The notes beneath the pieces were generated by a model that was given only the letters and a program-made list of their open reading frames with translations, was not told the origin of the DNA and did not search any database. 46,860 nt of DNA from Caldilineaceae bacterium (lineage in GTDB: Bacteria > Chloroflexota > Anaerolineae > Caldilineales > Caldilineaceae), in contig JAJDXQ010000003.1 in assembly GCA_022823185.1 (NCBI GenBank), positions 1-46,860 on the forward strand, read 5' to 3'. Made by a program: the position numbers and the translations under genes. How positions within the stretch are numbered: the stretch's first letter is position 1; each line of letters opens with the position of its first letter. Positions 44,950 through 46,860 of this stretch are shown here, in pieces.

Positions 44950-46293
44950 CTACTTGGGGAATCCGTTGTCGGCCAGGAATTGGTCAACCTGCTCGCAGAT
45001 GGCGTTCAAACCGTCTACGACAGAGACTTCGCCGATGAGGATTTGATCGCGTCCGGGGCTGACGAAGGATCCGTTGATTTCGCTATATTCGACAAAGTAG
45101 CCGATGCGGCCCATGCGCGCGTTTTCGCCTTCGGTGATGAAGGCCTGGCGGTTGGTGGGCGGCTGGCCGCTGTTGAGGAAGGCGTCGGACTTGGCGGTGG
45201 ACTGCAGCGCCGGCAGGATCTCACCGGAGGCGGTGTAGATGCGCTGGCCGCCGTCCGTGCTCTGGAGCCAGCTCAGGAATTCCCAGGCTTCTTCCTTGTT
45301 GTCACTGAGTGAGCTCATCACCCAGGCGGCGCCGCCGGCGGCGGAGGCGCGCTGGCCGTCAGCGGGAATCGGGATGACGGAGACATCGTAGTTCATGCCG
45401 GCGGAGTTGAAGGCCGAGACGCGGCTGGCGTTCTGGATGATCATCGCCACCTGGCCGCTCTGGAAGACGGCGGCATCACCGCCGGCCTGGCTCATGTTGG
45501 CCGGAGGCATGAAGTAGTTGCTGTCGATCATGTCGCGGAAGAACTGTACGGCTTCGACAGCTTCCGGATCGGCCAGAGCGCAGCGTGAGGGGTTGCGCAT
45601 GTCGTCGAGGGCCATGCCGCCTTTCTGCATAACCCAGAGAAGCCACTTGCCGCCCTCCATGCCCAGGGCATAGCGGGAGACGCGGCCGCTGTCTTCGACG
45701 ACAGTCAGGAGTTCGGAGACGGCCTTGAGATCGTCCCAAGTCCAGGTGTCATCGGGATAGGGGACGCCGACCTCGTCGAAGATGTCGATGTTATAGTAGA
45801 GCACTTCGAGGCCGATGTCGCGCGGGAGGCCGTACACGCTGCCTTCGTACATGCCGTACTGCAGCAGGGACGGCCAGTAGTCGTCGACATCGTAGCCGCT
45901 GGCCTCGATCCAAGGATCAAGGTTTTCCAGCACGCCCTCCGAGGCATAGTTCACGATGGGCGAGAGGAACAGGACATCGGGGACGACCGACGAGTCACCG
46001 CTGGCCCAGAGTGTCTGGATCTTGGTGAAGTAGTCACCCCAAGGCTCGGCCAGGATCTCGATGGCAATATCAGAGTTTTCCTCCATAAAGGCATCGGCCA
46101 CGGACTGGTGGGTCGCGACCTCTGCGGGGCTGCCCCACATGGCCCAGGTAATGGTTACCTTTTCGTCCATTGCCGCCATACCGCCGTCGCCAGCCGGCGC
46201 GATCGGGGCGCAAGCAGCGAGAAGCATGGCGGTCAGGGCGAGGACAATCAGCGCTTTGAAGCTGAGACTGCTCTGCCATTGTCGGTTCTGCAT
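44950..46293 (-). CDS. Extracellular solute-binding lipoprotein, sugar ABC family 1
   Basis: A 447-residue receptor. The signal ends LTAMLLAAC with the lipidated Cys at residue 28. The mature part is a typical CUT1 binding protein: ITWAMWGSPAEVATHQSVADAF, PDVLFLSP, YGLPRDIGLEVLYYNIDIFDEVGVPYP, and the C-terminal lobe WVMSSLSDNKEEAWEFL. Ligand is probably a sugar or glycoside, unknown. GGGAGGAAAG precedes ATG 46293, deciding against the upstream start at 46326. First gene of the operon, with promoter at 46414-46442 and a hairpin downstream. Confidence 0.92.
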   Translation of the reverse strand: MQNRQWQSSLSFKALIVLALTAMLLAACAPIAPAGDGGMAAMDEKVTITWAMWGSPAEVATHQSVADAFMEENSDIAIEILAEPWGDYFTKIQTLWASGDSSVVPDVLFLSPIVNYASEGVLENLDPWIEASGYDVDDYWPSLLQYGMYEGSVYGLPRDIGLEVLYYNIDIFDEVGVPYPDDTWTWDDLKAVSELLTVVEDSGRVSRYALGMEGGKWLLWVMQKGGMALDDMRNPSRCALADPEAVEAVQFFRDMIDSNYFMPPANMSQAGGDAAVFQSGQVAMIIQNASRVSAFNSAGMNYDVSVIPIPADGQRASAAGGAAWVMSSLSDNKEEAWEFLSWLQSTDGGQRIYTASGEILPALQSTAKSDAFLNSGQPPTNRQAFITEGENARMGRIGYFVEYSEINGSFVSPGRDQILIGEVSVVDGLNAICEQVDQFLADNGFPK

Positions 46294-46356
46294 TTCTTTC
46301 CTCCCTAAGAACTTCTGGAACTGCAAGTGAATGGTCGAATGCGCTTCTGGTCGATA

Positions 46357-46374
46357 GCAACGCGGAGGCGTTGC
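46357..46374. promoter_or_regulatory. Palindrome in the leader of the sugar ABC operon
   Basis: GCAACGC (46357-46363), GGAG, GCGTTGC (46368-46374) is a perfect 7-bp inverted repeat about 35-50 bases after the predicted start site. It could be an operator for a LacI- or GntR-type sugar regulator, or a leader hairpin. Confidence 0.45.
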
Positions 46375-46413
46375 GTAAACTGCTGAAAGACCGCGAACGT
46401 ACGCTACGCGTGT

Positions 46414-46442
46414 ATTGTACAGGATTCCAAGGAACGTTTCAA
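46414..46442 (-). promoter_or_regulatory. Sigma-70 promoter of the sugar ABC operon
   Basis: On the minus strand TTGAAA (46437-46442) and TACAAT (46414-46419) are 17 bp apart, five of six matches each. The start would lie near 46407, giving a leader of about 114 nt. Confidence 0.65.
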
Positions 46443-46526
46443 GCGTGAATTTCGCTCGCCTCGGACTGTTCTTGGGCCGCCAGCACGGTTTTCCAGGAAG
46501 AAAACGCCACTGCGGGCAGGCTGCGT

Positions 46527-46860
46527 TCAGGAAGACTGCCGGCGCAGTCGGGCGAGCTCGGCTTCGATCTCTTTCAGCCGGTCTTCTGCGAGCTGGCGGG
46601 CGGCCTTTTCGGCCTCGGCCGCCTGGTATTTCAGAAGCACATACCCCTGATACACTTCATCCAGCGCAAGCTCTTCCAACGCCGGCAACTCATAGAGATG
46701 CGGACGACGGAACTGGAAGCCGGGCAGAAGCTGCGAGCGGATCACTTCGCCGGCGTCCGGTTGGATCTCTTCATATTGACGGTCCGAAGTCAGGCGGAAG
46801 AAACGCATGTGTTCGCCGCTGGGGTCGAGTATGTAATACTCCTCTACACCGGCCAGCGCG
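46527..46860 (-). CDS. Uma2-family (DUF820) nuclease-like protein, 3' part only
   Basis: The frame runs off the right edge. The visible 110 residues begin ALAGVEEYYILDPSGEHMRFF, matching the end of the restriction-endonuclease-like core of Uma2 proteins (usually G-V-x-E-Y-W-I-V-D-P), then VIRSQLLPGFQFRRPHLYEL and a charged coiled-coil tail (AAEAEKAARQLAEDRLKEIEAELARLRR). An internal ATG at 46808 is not the true start. Uma2 proteins are abundant in Chloroflexota and cyanobacteria; their role is poorly known. Confidence 0.75.
   Translation of the reverse strand, partial: ALAGVEEYYILDPSGEHMRFFRLTSDRQYEEIQPDAGEVIRSQLLPGFQFRRPHLYELPALEELALDEVYQGYVLLKYQAAEAEKAARQLAEDRLKEIEAELARLRRQSS

Overview
The window is GC-rich, bacterial and probably chromosomal. 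The mix of genes resembles uncultivated Chloroflexota such as Caldilineaceae-type lineages: near-duplicate phytanoyl-CoA dioxygenase genes, amidase-signature enzymes, a ferredoxin-type 2-oxoacid oxidoreductase with CBS domains, a ctaA-ctaB pair, F420/LLM-type monooxygenase, HerA with a small partner, sugar and branched-chain-type ABC transporters, and many toxin-antitoxin (TA) modules. That taxonomic placement is an inference from gene content, not a search result. No rRNA, tRNA, CRISPR array or intact transposase was seen.

Layout. 1-460: degenerate 10-bp tandem repeats. 570-2510: two TA-type modules, facing away from each other (a minus-strand antitoxin-like/PIN pair and a plus-strand nucleotidyltransferase/XRE pair). 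2704-6612: a recent tandem duplication of a phytanoyl-CoA dioxygenase gene, the second copy overlapping an amidase. 6622-7160: a Phd antitoxin with a broken PIN toxin. 7244-10570: an amidohydrolase, a thioredoxin-like lipoprotein whose CxxC motif is written TGA-Pro-Val-Cys, and a second amidase. 10638-14809: a CBS protein, then the alpha and beta subunits of a 2-oxoacid:ferredoxin oxidoreductase, the beta subunit carrying two extra CBS domains. 14979-17741: epimerase, Gfo/Idh oxidoreductase, cupin and a small unknown gene. 17738-20068: a decayed defence region (UvrD-like helicase remnant, PIN module, restriction-enzyme remnant). 20462-22341: heme A synthesis (ctaA-ctaB). 22630-24210: a higB-higA/ImmA module with a readable promoter-operator. 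24722-29042: glycoside-hydrolase-like protein, cold-shock gene with long leader and terminator, HAD phosphatase, AbrB-PIN module. 29291-36603: a branched-chain-type ABC transporter operon with an acyl-CoA synthetase inside it. 36629-42909: LLM monooxygenase, threonine-dehydratase-like enzyme, metallophosphatase, methyltransferase, HerA and its partner. 43028-46442: a sugar-type ABC transporter operon with promoter. 46527-46860: the 3' part of a Uma2-family gene running off the window.

The strongest discovery is the 8400-8942 gene. An in-frame TGA stands exactly where the first cysteine of a thioredoxin W-C-x-x-C motif belongs, the frame continues through a complete thioredoxin C-terminal half, and a perfect 7-bp hairpin with a GU-bearing loop lies 20 nt beyond the TGA, where a bacterial SECIS element is expected. 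I read it as a membrane-anchored selenocysteine (UxxC) thioredoxin-like protein. Other notable points are the duplication scar that carries the first codons of the amidase, the CBS-KorB fusion beside a free CBS protein, an apparently leaderless autoregulated TA promoter, six TA-type loci in 47 kb, and a family of short repeats that sit at gene 3' ends and in two cases supply the stop codon.
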